The position numbers and the translations under genes were made by a program. A stretch of DNA of 64,000 nt, from contig NC_016131.3 of NCBI RefSeq assembly GCF_000005505.3, positions 72,953,855 through 73,017,854 of the forward strand, given 5' to 3'. Under the pieces are notes generated by a model. It was not told the DNA's origin. It searched no databases and was given only the letters and a program-made list of their open reading frames with translations. Positions within the stretch are counted from its first letter, which is position 1. Every line of letters starts with the position of its first letter. Source of the DNA: Brachypodium distachyon. Its lineage: Eukaryota > Streptophyta > Magnoliopsida > Poales > Poaceae. This document shows positions 43,093-56,071 of this stretch, one piece after another.

Positions 43093-46000
43093 CTCCTGGA
43101 GGTGTTTGACCGGTCAAAGTCACTGAAGTTTATTTCTAGATTTGGACCAGCCGGGCTGCAACTTCCTGCAGTGCATGGTACAATTGCTTCTAGTTCCATG
43201 GAGGTACAATTCTCTGACATTGTTTTGAAACATCTCTGCCATTTTGTTACCTGACTGGAAGTATTTGCTGACAGAATGCCATTGCTGCTTGAGTAAAATG
43301 AATTAACTGGGTGGTCTATCCCTGAATATTGGAAGGCAAATCTTACATAAGGAGAAGTTCACTGTAAAAATATTTAGAGGTGAGCCACTCTAGATAGTCC
43401 AGTCAACGATGCCAAATAATTTAGATATGGTTTGCGTATGTATGAGTTTAGAAGGACAGTATCTTCTTTTCCTGGCCCATTGAAATATTGTTGGGTCATG
43501 ATCCTAGCATCATCTAATACACATATTCATCAAGAATCTGTTATTTTCGATCCTCTTCTCCTTTATTTCATGATATCACTATCTCCTTTTACATTTAGGC
43601 AGAACGAAACTTCAGTTTAACTCAAATTATACAAACGGGCCAAAGGTGTTCTTATTCCTTTATCTTCATAACAAATTGAGAAAATCAGCTAGTTACCATA
43701 AAAACATGCATAATTTGGAAAACACCATCGTATGTGGGGCTATCAGCTGACTTGGATATCATCCCTTGATATTTGAAAATCTTGCTGGTTTGAGACATGT
43801 CGCATGGGTAGAGCTGCAAAAAGGTTACCCTAAGGGTACCCTCAGACCCTCTTTAGTTCAAACAAATGAACTAGTTTTTCAAAAAGTGATGTGATTTTAA
43901 AATTTTAGCTCATTTGGTTGAACTAAGTAGGGTTGGAGGGTAAGGACTAGGGTACCCGTTTGCACCTCTACACATGGGAACAATCCATCCAGTGGATCTA
44001 TTCTATACTTAACTGAAGGTCCCTGACTTGTCGAGAATTACTTTCTTACATCCTATTCCTTGATAAGAAAATGGAAAATTTGCCCTTAAATACAATCAGA
44101 GGCATGCATAATACATCCTGATTATCACTAGTATTGTGCCGTCATCAGAAATTTCGGACATGACATATGGAAAGTCATGGCCGTTTTTAACGTTAAATGT
44201 TGTGGCTGGTCCCTGGACCGTTATTTGGTCCATGGCAAAGGTAGGCATCAATTCCATTAGTACAGTTGTTTTAAGCGGACCATGCCTGAGATCTTATAGC
44301 CGTTCCTAGACTGCAACAACCGGCATCCTTGCTTTGTCCCCCCTTATTGTTTGCTTCTCTTTGAGTTGCCTGCACTTTAATTCAAACATTTGAGAGTACA
44401 TTGCCTTTATAGCCCCCTTAAACAATTAAAACGCTCTCAGAAACTTGCCAGAGATCAGAATGGCACCCTCAAGGCCTCAAACATAAACATATATAGAGAG
44501 CGAAGCTGCTGAACGAGTTCATGTAGATGATATCGCCATTGTGTTCTCACGTCAAGTTGTCAACTAGAGAGCTCTTCAGCAGCAGTACTAGCACGGGAAG
44601 GACTCTAGCAATCGAGCTGATTTTCTCTCAGCGCAGGGCAGGGAGAGCTCACCTCACCGGCAAATCAACTCACAGCAAGGTGACCAGACCAGACCATACT
44701 GGCAAAGCTCCATGCAGGCGCCAATGCGGCATTACTCCTGGACGATCAAGAATTGAAGTAGAGAGGGTGGTGACGAGTTGACAGTTAGCAAAGGGGAGGC
44801 GAAGCTAGGCGGCATGGGGCTCGGCTCTGGCTCTGGCTCTGGCCGCGGGGGAGTTGAAGGAGTGAATGAGGGAATCTTTGTCTGACGACGGTAGAGACCA
44901 GGCCAGGTCCGGGCACCGTGCATCTCATCTACAGCTACGCTATGCGTGTTAATGCAAGCGCAGGGTCCTGACCCAAAGTGACCATGCCCCATATTCTCTA
45001 CCTGCTGTCGTTTCTCTTGATGCTTTACCCTCTGCCATGTCATTTACTCCCGTTTCATTAACTTCCATAGTTACTCTTTTGCAAACTCCCAACTACCCTC
45101 CCATGGGAACTTTACCCTTTTGATTTTATGCGCGGCTACTGATCGGAATTTGCTCCTTCACTCTTCCCCGGGAAGTAGCTAGTAGGAGGCAACGTAGGTT
45201 GGAATCCCTATAGCTATAAGTTGCTGATGATCTTAATTATCTTATCCACGGACACATGCATTCATTGTCCAAAACAATTGGTTAGGAGAGAACAGGAGTT
45301 TATCTGTAGAACGTGCTCTACATTCTGTAGGGAACTTAGGAGAAAATAATGGAGCCTGATTGCTGAACTGGGATTACCAAGCTACCTACCGGAGTCCCCA
45401 TTTCATGTCGTTCCTCTTCCCACTCCATGGGGAGTAGCATGGAGCAGAAAGGGCAGCCAGCCAGAGCGCCAATGGTTGTGAACGCAGCAGCTGAGAGCTG
45501 AAGTGCGGCGAAGGGGCAAGCAGCAGCATGCGCTACCCCAGCACCTAATTTCTGTCTGTCTACGGATCGGACGGCGGTTCTCTGAGCATAAGAACGTTAG
45601 AGCGAGCTGGGCACCATAATGGTGTACAGTAACGCCACTGCTTCTCTATCTCTCCCTGTTCTTGTTATTTAATTTCGGTCACGAATTGAATGGAATACAA
45701 CAAGCTAGGAGTATTAAACAGGCACGGAGGGAGTGCAGCTGGAGCATTTATTTGAAGTTTTTGTGGCACACTGGTGCCGGTTGGAAGCTGGAGTGCAGTG
45801 CTGCGTAATTAATACACAAGGAGATGGAGATCGATCGGAGTAGTAATTGTCGCGTGATGACCAGTTGAACTGCTTCCATTTTCTGTGTACCCAAGGTCTC
45901 TTCAGAAAATGCATCTAAAAAAACTGGTCTTCAGAAAATTATTGGAAAAGGTCGGAGAATCAACCTAATTTTAATACGTTGTTTTATTTATTTTTGAAAA

Positions 46001-47049
46001 AGAGATGTCTTCGTCATAATACTACAGTGTGACAGTGTCCGCGTTCAAACTGAAATCATCTGGACTTTGGAGGGCCTCGAAACTGAACTTTTCTGACGGC
46101 TCATCCTCAGGGATGCATAACACAGCTACTGCCTCCTGCAGGAAGTAGTTTACTACTGTTCTCTCTGATTCCAGTGGACAGAACATGCAGAAGGGGTAAA
46201 GTTTTGATACTCATTGATACACATTTCTCAAATCCTTTCTTACCCACAGTTACCAAGTACTGCCACCAAGTTGAGACGAGAAATTGTGATTATCACATGG
46301 AAATGTGCAGGATATACCGATCGAAACGGTTCATTCACATAAGAGATCTCTTAACATAATGCAGCAGTACCGGCCGTGGATAATCATCTTAGTACCTGTT
46401 TCGAAACATAGCTAGCTCCACTTTAAGATAGTCAATTAAGCGATACGTGCGTTGCCCTTCTATGAAAACTGAAGAGGCAGGGGGCATATGGATGCATGCA
46501 GTTACATACTTGCATTAACAGCTCACGTATATACTGCTACATTCATGTGTTCGTCACCAGGAGTGCTTTGTACCAACGTAACCAGCTATATGTGTACACG
46601 TCAGGGTGTGTCTCGCTCAAATGCCTAACTACTAGTAATACACATTATCTACATACATAACGCAGATCTGTGGCGAATCAATTAGCAGCCAGCTTGTCTC
46701 GCCCATGGTTCCAGTGACAGACCTGCACACGTATAGATTCATTGATTACAATAGTTCACACACAAGGCAAACACGGACGATCGATTAATTAGGTCAAGCC
46801 CCTAGCAAGCATGCATACAGTCTGCACGATATGTTACACGACGTACGCATGCACCAGCTAACTCAGCATGTACAGATCACAGCCTTGAAACCACATGATG
46901 CATTGCATGCGTACCTATGCTCTACCCGGTTCATACCTGCTTGAATGCACCTGAAGGCCGGCCGGGCGGCGCCATGGCGATCGGATCGGCCGGAGGAGAT
47001 GATCAAGAGACGCGTTTTGTGCGGCCGGGGAGCGTAAAGATAGCTTCTA
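43093..47049. other. 4 kb gene-free stretch between AKRP and MIR171
   Basis: Starts with the AKRP 3' UTR. Contains the MITE at 43809-43972. From 44500 on, mixed-composition sequence without recognised protein or RNA genes. The 3' part of the minus-strand miR171 primary transcript should extend into 46.4-47.0 kb. Confidence 0.35.
43809..43972. mobile_element. Small inverted-repeat MITE
   Basis: Left end TAGAGCTGCAAAAAGGTTAC and inverse right end TGTAGAGGTGCAAACGGGTA pair over about 30 bases. CATGGG stands on both sides (43803-43808, 43973-43978), a possible duplication. Superfamily not assigned. Confidence 0.5.
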
Positions 47050-47175
47050 TGCATGAAAGAGCACTAAGATATTGGCACGGCTCAATCAGAAACACGCCGT
47101 CGAGCTAGCACGCACGCATCGCTCCGGCCGGTGTCGTCTGAGTGAGTCGAGCCAACATCATAGTGGCCATTTCAT
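47050..47175 (-). ncRNA. MIR171: MIR171 precursor
   Basis: The minus strand carries the 21-nt miR171 at 47088-47068 (starts TGATTGAGCCGTGCC) in the 3' arm. Its star is at 47157-47137 (starts TGTTGGCTCGACTCAC) in the 5' arm, 48 nt apart. Counted by hand, the two 21-mers pair with 15 Watson-Crick pairs, one G-U and three mismatches over 19 positions, leaving exact 2-nt 3' overhangs at both ends. The stem continues below the duplex (ATGAAA...CACTA pairing with TAGTG...TTTCAT). miR171 cleaves mRNAs of HAIRY MERISTEM/SCL6-type GRAS factors. The plus strand shows the target-complement sequence, but no GRAS coding frame is present, so this is a miRNA gene and not a target. A weak TATA-like GCATAAGT (minus strand, near 47318) lies upstream. 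Confidence 0.93.
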
Positions 47176-47227
47176 CATTCCCTTGCCTCAGCCGGCGAAT
47201 GGCTCGAGCTCGGGACGACGAACAACG

Positions 47228-47256
47228 GAAGAAGAAGAAGAAGAAGAAGAAGAAGA
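47228..47256. repeat. (GAA)n microsatellite
   Basis: Nine to ten GAA units on the plus strand, thus CTT-rich just upstream of the miR171 hairpin on its own strand. TTC-rich leaders are common in plant 5' UTRs. Confidence 0.85.
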
Positions 47257-50192
47257 GAGGAAGACGCTAGCTGAGCTGTGGGAAGTGAAGAGAGGGAGGC
47301 GAGGGGGGCTCCAACTTATGCAGGGCTCCGGTGGTGCGGTGTGGGTGGGGGGCATTCAAGAGCCCCGGCTACCAAATGAGTAAAGACAGGCTGCAGCATT
47401 AATGGAAACCCGGGCCTCTCCTCTCCCTCTCACGGCCTCACATATTGAGAGAGGAGTACATAGATGCATATGTAGGTGCAATGACATAAATTGAGATTCC
47501 CTTCAGCTAGCTTTCCCTCAGCGTCTGCATGTGTATTTGTGTGCAATGGTGCCAGCAATATGAATTACTACTCCATGTGTGTGTCGCCGCCTAGAGAGAG
47601 AGACCGAACCACAGAGCGTGTGTGTACATGGCGCCTAGAGCGAGAGATAGAGATCAGTACTGTAGTACTAGTACCTAGCTAGCTGCTCTGTGTCCATGGT
47701 GGTCATGGCGGAATGGTGTGTGTTTTTACCACGTACCGGAGGGTGTGTACTGCCGTGTAGCCACCATAAGTGCATTGCTTATGGGTGGGGAGACGAAGGA
47801 GCGGGAGGAAAGGAGCATGCTACCGTGTTGTAGGGGGCGAGAATAAATGTGGGATACGGAGCCATCGATCGATCGATCGGGACGTGCAAGCTCGAGCTCG
47901 CTTGATTTTCTGAGACGGAACGGACGGACGCTAGCTAGCTGGGATGACCATGAGTAGTAGTAGTAGTAGTACTCGTATCATGGAGTAATGAGGTCGGGCC
48001 GGGCCGGCCTGCTTTGAATTGATCTGCATGCGGGGGCCGGGCCGGCGACAGCTACGGGTCGGTTACAGTACAGCTTACGGCATTAACTTAAGCACGACAC
48101 GAACTTGCATGCATGTCATGTGCCATCGCAGAGCAACGTGAAGACGGAGAATTTCGAAAATTTGATGGTGAGATGTGTCCATAGGCTGGGTGTGTGTGGC
48201 ATTTAGACACATGATTAAAGATGAACAATTAATGTTCTGGAGAGTACGTAGAGACAGCTGCCTGCTAATCAATTGTCTGATTTTCTTCTGAATGAACCAG
48301 ACATATATATTTGAAGCTTCTGACCAAACATTTGAAACATGTGTGTCCTCGTCTTCCCTGTTGAAATGTTTTTGTGATGCTGGTTGCACTGAAAAAATGT
48401 ACTCACTCCGTCCAACAAAAGATGTCTCAATTTTGACCAAATTTGAATGCATCTATACACTAAGTCATGTTTAGATACATCCAAATTTTAACAAACTTGA
48501 GACATCTTTTGTTAGATGGAGGAAGTACGTGGGATCGAATTTGGTGGCTGTGATAGCTCACTGGATCGACGATCGAGTACTGAATTTGGTGGGAATTTGG
48601 TTTTCGAAGGGGAGCAAGTTATATATTTATGGCTGGGTGATTCCAGTCCAGGCCCAAATGAATGCTGTAGCGTACGTGCACTAGGCAAAGCTAAGCTGCC
48701 GCGCTAGCTCTACACGAAAACGAGCGGTACGACGTGCGTATAGTAGTACGAAAAAGAAAAAGAAGCAACCAACAGGAGCTAGCGCAGGCCAGTGGGCACA
48801 ACATGTACAAAGTCCATCCATCACAGCCAACATACAGTTGCACAACAACGTACGTAGGCCATGATATTGATACCCATCCGTGTGTATCCGTGGGCTTAGC
48901 CTAGCCCAGCAACAGGAGTTACAGGAACCACACAACAGTGTGCACATTTAGCCGAGCCTCGCTCGCTGCCTGCAATGCAATGCAAGCAACGGTGTACAGT
49001 AGGCACATCGAGCCGAGGAGGCGCACGCAAACGGCGAGACAAAAGAGACTAGCCGCAGGACGAAACCCTCCTCTCCCGCCGTGTGGTCGATGGAATATGG
49101 ATGGTCCCTGGCTAGCTCCGTCCCTAATTTCGTGTCCATTTTTGCAGAACACGACGGGGGGAGGAGGGTCGATTGGTACTAGTACTACGGGCTAGTAGGG
49201 GGGTCCGTGCCAGGCGGAGGAAGGGTTAATGCGTGGGGAATCTCTTGCGCCTGCACGCTGCAGCTAGCAGGCACGCGCACGCACCGGCCGGCCGTCCGGC
49301 TCCGCCGTTGGGTCCCCTGCCTCGTCCGGCCGTTTAATGCGTCGTCGCCGGACGGACGGACGGTGGCGATGACGACGATCAATGTTCATCTCTGCGACCC
49401 TGGGCTAGTTAAGCTTCGACGTGGCCCAAAAACATTCCGCGGAAGATTAAACTTGGCGACAACAGATCTTGGCCTAAAGGCCGTGACCCTGCTACTGTAT
49501 CTGCAGCCTCCGGCTCGCCTGATGTCGCTGAGCCATGCGGCCGGCACTGAAGTTTACTGTGGGCTGTGGCTACGAACGGGCTCGGTAAAGTACTACGGGA
49601 GTTGTAAGCGCGATTGGGCTATTTGTTTGAAAGAACACAAGCCCACAGGACCCCAACCACGCAACTTGTCTCGGGGCCCAAATGTTTGCTGGAGAAAATT
49701 AAGTTGGGCCTAGGGGGGCCGAATCGCAGCTTGGAGAGGCCGGTCTTGGATGCATCCCTCTGTTTTTAAGGCCTACACTCCCGAAATGTTTTCATTATGT
49801 TCTCTCCACGTAAAAGAATACCAGTATTTCGCTCAAAAAAAAGAATACCAGTATTAGAAAATCTCTGAAACCTCTTTCTAAAATTTCTAAATGTTGACCA
49901 AGTTTATATAAAAGATTATTAATAACTACTTACAATATTAAATAGAGTAGTATACCGTGGAGTACTCCGTAGAGAGTATATCACCAGTTAATAAAACCAG
50001 CATGGCCCCACGTAACAGCGGGAGGGCAAGGACCCACCGCGATCCGAGACGAAGCTTCCGCGAAGCAGCAACGGTCCTGTCCTCACTCGGACTCCTCAAA
50101 ACCCGCCACCTCTCTCTTCTCTCTCTCCTCCACCCCCCGTCATCAGATTCAGGCCACCGCCCCACGCCCACCCCAATCCACCACCGAGCGCC
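47257..50192. other. Intergenic between MIR171 and FBL10
   Basis: Contains the MIR171 promoter, short microsatellites (GATC near 47868, AGT near 47954), the Stowaway at 48402-48525 and the FBL10 promoter. No protein gene supported. Confidence 0.4.
48402..48525. mobile_element. Stowaway MITE
   Basis: CTCACTCCGTCCAACAAAAG at the left and the inverse of CTTCCTCCATCTAACAAAAG at the right, TA on both sides (48400-48401, 48526-48527), 124 bp. Confidence 0.88.
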
Positions 50193-52744
50193 ATGTCTCC
50201 GCCAGATCCGATCGAGCCCGTCTCCCCTCCGCCGCCGCCGGCGATGGACTTCGCGCTTCCCTCCGCCGTCGTCGCCACCATTCTCTCCCGCCTCGACGTC
50301 CGCTCCCTCCTCCTCGCCTCCGCCGCCTGCCGCTGCCTCCGCTCCTGCGCCTCCCACGCCCTCTCCTTCCTCCCCGCCTTCCACCTCCTCGTACGTACTC
50401 GCACTCCCCTCCGATCACGGCAGGAGTTGTTGTTGAATCGATCGAACTGACGCGGTTCTTCCGTTTCGTGTTTGTTCTGTGATTTTGGTCGATGTTTTCA
50501 GGAGGTGGCGCTCACGCACGACCTGCTCCGCCCGCTGATGCCGCGCAACCCGAGCCTGAGGAGCCTCCGCCTCGACTGCGCCAGGCTGGAGGACGCCGCC
50601 GTCGGCTGCCTCGCCCGCCCCGGCCTGCACGAGCTCACCCTCCTCAACTGCGACAACCTCAGCGGCCGCCTGCTCCGCGAGCTCAGCGCCACGTGCCAGG
50701 ATCTCAGGTGCGTCCACCATCACCCGCCCGCCCCGACCTGCTCTGCTCTGTTACCTCTGCTCTGCACGGTGATTTTCGCCGCCGCGCTTGCACCTGTACC
50801 TGTACGCGCGCGTATTAGATAGAACTCTTCTGGTTATGGAAAGGGGCACGGTATAAATCCGTCTGTTCTGTTGAGCAATGTGAAGTTGACTTATTCAGAG
50901 ATGTTTCTTCTGCTTGGATGTAGGGTCCTTTCTCTCAACTCCGTTGCGGAGCGTAGGGACCTGGCCATGGGATTCTCTGATCTGGAGGCATTGCTTGGTG
51001 GATGTTCCAATTTGGAGGTAGGTCGGGATTGGTTTTGATCTCTGTTCAATCATGCTAGTATCATTAATTGAAGACATCGTGCATGCCTAGTCTGAGCTTT
51101 TAGTAGTGAATTAGTTAACTAAAACCAACTATGCTATCTCCTTATAGTTGACTTGACTTCCATTGCATGATCTGATTAGTGATTAAATATACAAAATATA
51201 GCCTAAGTCAATGCTGAAGCCTTGAGAGTTTTTGCTATGGACCATAGCTATATGGGTCCTACAAACAGTTGTGCGATTTACCTTCTATTTACTTGGGAAG
51301 TTTGAGTTGTTAACTTATGTAAAAAAATTCTTTGCAGTCTCTCAGTTTGGCACTTGATTTCTCAAAGTTTGATGACCCCAATTTTGGGCATGTGTGGTCA
51401 TCTGCTTCTGAAGGCCTGTCCTCTCTTGAAATCGGCTATATTCCATTGTCAATGCTACTTACACTTCTGACTGTGGCTATCGAGTCGAAGCGCTCCATGG
51501 ATTGTATCAAGGCGCCAGTTTTCTTTCCTAGTCTTCAAAAATTGTACCTCTCGGTTGACTTCATTACCGACCATTTGATTGAGTCCATATCAACAGCACT
51601 TCCATCATTGACACATCTGGACCTCCAGGATGCTCCAATTTTGGAACCTACATCTGAATCAGATCTCACCAATGCTGGTCTTCAGCAGATCAATCTGAGG
51701 GGAAAGCTGAAGCATATTTCTCTCATTAGAAGCCTGGAGTTTTTATCCACCTCTTTCCGCCGAGTAAACGATCTGGGGATCCTGCTAATGTCTGAAAAGT
51801 GCTCACATCTTGAGAGCATCTGTCTTGGTGGTTTCTCCCGTGTAACAGACACTGGTTTTAGGGCTATCATCCACTCCTGTTCTGGTCTTCATAAGCTCAG
51901 GGTCTCCCATGGAAGCCATCTCACGGATCTTGTTTTCCATGACATTGGTGCTACTTCCCTTTGCCTAACACATGTGAGTCTGAGATGGTGTAATTTACTA
52001 ACTAATGTTGGGATTGAGAGACTGTCATGCAACAAGGATCTGAATGTATTGGATCTTAGAGATTGCAAGAGTCTGGGTGATGAAGCTGTAAGAGCTCTGA
52101 GCTGCCTTCCCAGGCTGCACATTTTGTTGTTGGATGGAACTGATATCACTAATCAAGCATTGAAGTATCTGGGTCTCGGAACATGCCCGCTAGTTTCCTT
52201 ATCTCTCAGGGGTTGCCGAAACCTAACAAATGATTGCATACCCTTGTTGTTTTCTGGTTCCATCAAACAGAGCCTACAGGTCTTGGATCTCTCAAGGATA
52301 CCAAGTTTAACTGATGATGCTATCATGTTGATAGCACGGAGCCGAACTCCTCTTACTGAACTCCGGTTGCGAGAGAATCCAAAAATAGGGGATGCATCTG
52401 TGATGGCTCTTGCATCAATGCAGTTTGATGGAGCAATCTATGGCAGTACCTTGCAGCTGCTGGATCTTTACGACTGTTGTGGCATCACACCACTTGCAAT
52501 GCGGTGGTTCAAGAAACCATACTTTCCAAGATTGAGATGGCTGGGACTAACAGGGAGCCTGAACAGGATTATGGTGGATGCCCTAGTTCGAAGCCGGCCG
52601 TTCTTACACATGTCATGCGGTGGCGAGGAACTAGGGACCGCATACTGGGACTCATCCTCTGACTGGTATCGGCACGACGACGATGATTCCGATGGCCTTG
52701 ATGGTGAGCCAGTATCTGATTCTGATACCATCACGGAAGATTAA
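50193..52744 (+). CDS. FBL10: F-box/LRR-repeat protein 10
   Basis: Four exons, 50193-50390, 50502-50707, 50924-51017 and 51338-52744, 634 residues. An F-box lies at about 20-62 (LPSAVVATILSRLDVRSLL), so the protein should be an SCF ubiquitin-ligase substrate adaptor binding SKP1. The rest is leucine-rich repeats of the Cys-containing type (SLRSLRLDCARLED, CLGGFSRVTDTGFRAI, LNVLDLRDCKSLGDEAV, LLLDGTDITNQAL), ending in an acidic tail rich in Asp/Ser. Blocks SLIRSLEF, ESICLGGF and LVFHDIGAT match Arabidopsis FBL10 (At2g17020). Its substrate is unknown to me. The first ATG (50193) is used; a second in-frame Met 17 codons on (MDFALPS) sits just before the F-box. No lesion seen. Confidence 0.93.
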
Positions 52745-53802
52745 TGCAGCACAGCAACTTACTTGCTGCCATGTGCAATGTTTGCCTGCCCGAAAACGGT
52801 CACTAGGCTCTTATCAGTCATGTGTTGGTCTCTTGTTGTACCACTAGTTATGATATTTTCACAATCTGTTATCTTTCCTCATGTGTCCGTTGCGTATGTA
52901 TACGGCAATCTGTTTGTTGTTACATCACGCTATGTATGTTGTATTCAGATTCTGGACGCTGTATTTCTTTCGACACAGGCATTTGTCTTGTGTATCTTCT
53001 AAGGTTCCATCTAATTCTTAGTACTTTCTTAACGGATCAGTTTGGTATGTATCTTCTAAGGTTCCATCTAATTCTTAGTACTTTCTTAACGGATCAGTTT
53101 GGTATGTAAGGGCGAGTTCCTTGCTTCTCACTTAAGATGACGAATGCTCCTCCATGAAAAACATTCCTTCTAAACAACCAACATGAAGAACCCCCCAAAA
53201 AGGGTCTTTGGTTAAATAGCCACAAACGGAAGTGTTCTTAACTAACTGAAGTCTCATGGCAGCATAACATTGCCGCACCATTTTTGACAAAAAAAAAACG
53301 GAAGCACAGATTTCGTGTTGAACATGCGAGTATGGGAACGCATTTAAATTGAATTATGTGGATGCTATCGTGAAAAAGGTATATTCAGATTATTATTTTA
53401 AATTAAATAAATTAAATTAAGTTTTTTATGTAGAGCACTTTGCAAATAGCAGATTTTGATGATTAGACAAGTGGGATTTTTTTTTTTGCAGTTGTTTTCT
53501 GATGAAAAACACAAAATAAGAACACACAAACAATTCTCACAGAACAAGTATACGAACTTATTTGCTGATTTTAATGATAAATCTTGTTCTTGGGCAATTT
53601 ACCGTAGAGAATCTGTCAGAACTCAGGACAGTGGAGTATGCAACGCAACAATTATGGGCAGTGGCCCGTCGCTGTGCGGCAGCATCCGACTCTTCTCCGA
53701 CCAGCGACGGGTAAAGTGGCCACTTGCTATCTCACTCCTACCCGTCCTCCATCTTTTCCGCTTCCTCCTAGTCCTGCGTCTAGGTCCTCCTTAGGAGCGG
53801 CG
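52745..53802. other. FBL10 3' region and GST promoter
   Basis: Includes the FBL10 3' UTR with the 57-bp tandem repeat, AT-rich spacer and a short C/T-rich leader of the first GST gene. Confidence 0.4.
52991..53104. repeat. 57-bp perfect tandem duplication
   Basis: Units start TGTATCTTCTAAGGTTCC at 52991 and 53048 and look identical. They lie about 250 bp after the FBL10 stop. Confidence 0.9.
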
Positions 53803-54799
53803 ATGTCGGCGCCCGTGACGGTGTACGGGCCGATGATCTCGCCGGCGGTGGCGCGGGTGGCGGCGTGCCTCCTGGAGAAGGACGTGCCTTTCCAGCTCCA
53901 GCCGGTGGACATGTCCAAGGGCGAGCACAAGTCCCCCTCCTTCCTCAAGCTCCAGCCCTTCGGCCAGGTCCCCGCCTTCAAAGACCACCTCACCACAGTC
54001 TTCGGTACTGACCAGCCCCCCTCCTATCCTCCACTTCCTTTTGCAGTTACAAATTCAGTTTACTTGTTGCTTCTTCTCAATTGCAAATGTTATTCATTCA
54101 TAGATGGAAAAGTTTCTTTGGATCTGCATGCATTTGCATCAGTAAATATATTCAGTTTGTGAATTCAGAGTAAATTCTAGTGTTGACATGTGCATATGAG
54201 CATATGTGTGGATGACTGTGTGTCTGTGTGTGCTACTACTTGAATGTGAATGAAAAGCAAGAGATCTGTGTTACTGCTCGTTTGTGTTCACCAAATTGTG
54301 TGGTTCATCTTTGGCAGAGTCAAGGGCCATTTGCCGTTACATCTGCGACCAGTACGCTGACCGTGGTAACCGGAGTCTCCTAGGCCGGGAAGAAGATGGG
54401 GCGGTAGGCCGTGCTGCCATTGAGCAATGGATAGAGTCTGAAGGCCAGGCGTTTAACCCGCCGAGCTTGGCGATCGCATTCCAGCTCACATTTGCACCAC
54501 TTATGGGTAGGGCCACTGACATAGCTGTGGTCGAGCAGAATGAAGCGAAGCTTGCAAAGGTGCTTGACGTGTATGAGCAGCGGCTGGGGGAGAGCCAGTA
54601 TTTTGCAGGCGACGAGTTCAGCCTTGCAGACCTTGTGCACATGCCTAATACCGATCTCCTGGTGAGCAAGACCAACAAGGCGGGGCTGATCACCGAGAGA
54701 AAGAATCTGGCGAGATGGTGGGATGAAGTCTCAGTTCGTCCTTCGTGGAAGAAAGTTGTTGAGATGCAGAGTGTACCACGGCCCTCTAAATCTACTTGA
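53803..54799 (+). CDS. GSTF: Phi-class glutathione S-transferase, two-exon copy
   Basis: Exons 53803-54004 and 54318-54799 encode 227 residues. The thioredoxin-fold half has the candidate catalytic Ser13 (MISPAVARV), the cis-Pro block GQVPAF and the glutathione-binding ESRAICRYI. The all-helical half has IEQWIESEGQAFNPP, the FAGDEFSLADL capping motif and a WWDEVSVRPSWKKVV end. The enzyme joins glutathione to electrophiles such as herbicides and lipid peroxides in the cytosol. Phi genes usually have three exons with a 49-bp middle exon; here exons 1 and 2 are continuous. It is first of three phi genes in tandem on the same strand. All canonical G-site residues are kept, unlike in its two neighbours. 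Confidence 0.92.
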
Positions 54800-56071
54800 G
54801 CAGCTTCTGATGGCAGTTAGTCACATTTCTGTTTTGCGTTGTCATTGCTTTTGAATGTTAATAGTGTGAAAGACTCGGTCTTGTCTGTACTACTTATTAT
54901 TCTGCTATCTATGTTAGTGGTGTTATTGAGTCTGTGCATGGTTGGATATGTTCCTCACATCAAGTCGATTGGGCAAACTGATAAATTACCGCTTTCCATA
55001 TATCCATTCACATGTTGGTACCCTGTTACTTGCAATGGGTCGTTATTTTAGCAGTCTAGCTACCTGTTGAAATTTAAGTTAATACACTTTCTGGTCTGAA
55101 GCTGATCTTGGAGCTGAGTGATACACATATAAGATATGGACAAGAGTGAACATATCATGATTTTTTGTTATCCATAGATTCTCATATTCAGTGTTGGAAT
55201 TGAGGTTGATATGATACAAAAATTATGAGTTGCCGTTCGGAGGATTTGGCTTTCTCATAGAATACTGTCAAATTTAAGGCAGTGCAAATGTTCAAAGAAT
55301 TCTCTGTTATGTTAGGCTGCTGGCATTACTGGCTGGAAATACAAGACAATTAATGACGGTTTCAATTGCTCAGAATGTAATGCTGTTTATTACTTGATTT
55401 AATGCATTTTGTCACTCTTATTGTTCCACTTCATACAATTATCAGTAATCTGCTTTAGACAACTTAAGCAAATGAATTCAACTTGTCACCTTACATGCAT
55501 TACTCCTGATAAATCAAATTATGTTCGTCCATCAAAGGAAATACTGGGTTTCAAACGAAGCACATTGAGAGATACCCTTTGTTTTATCTTCCTTCAGATC
55601 AATGGTTGGATTATATATAACTCCATGCTAGCGGCATTGTTTTTAGTAAACAAGTATTATTCTTATACCCTGACAGAAGTCACCAAATCTTCGTTACTTC
55701 TGGTACTTGATGCCAATCTTCTGACTTATCCTAGCCAAATTCTCGTTATCGATGGAAACCTTCCATGCAACATCAAAACCTGCTCTATTTTTTATCCCCA
55801 CTCAAGTTATCAGAGACTGGATTGTAAATAAATACTGCTATTTTGCAGGGTTTGTTTGCTACTAGAGACACTATGATTGCTGCAAGCAAGAATCCAGACT
55901 CCTCCTTTCTCTTTACACTTTCCCTTTTCCATCTCTGTGGTGCAAGGCAACAAGGCAAGTATGGAATTTCACCTTTTGTTTCTTTAAATACCTTGCAACA
56001 AAACCTGTTATTCCCATCCCTTGCCACCATTTCATAGCTTGGCAAAGAGATCAAGCAAACCAAAACAGAGG
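54800..56071. other. Spacer between first and second GST genes
   Basis: AT-rich. The last 200 bp contain a block (CTGCAAGCAAGAATCCA, near 55880) shared with the region before the third GST gene. No gene seen. Confidence 0.45.

Noticed and set aside
47068..47088. miR171 target site in a GRAS gene
   Set aside because: No GRAS coding frame around it, and a matching star sequence 48 nt away forms a hairpin, so it is the miRNA gene.
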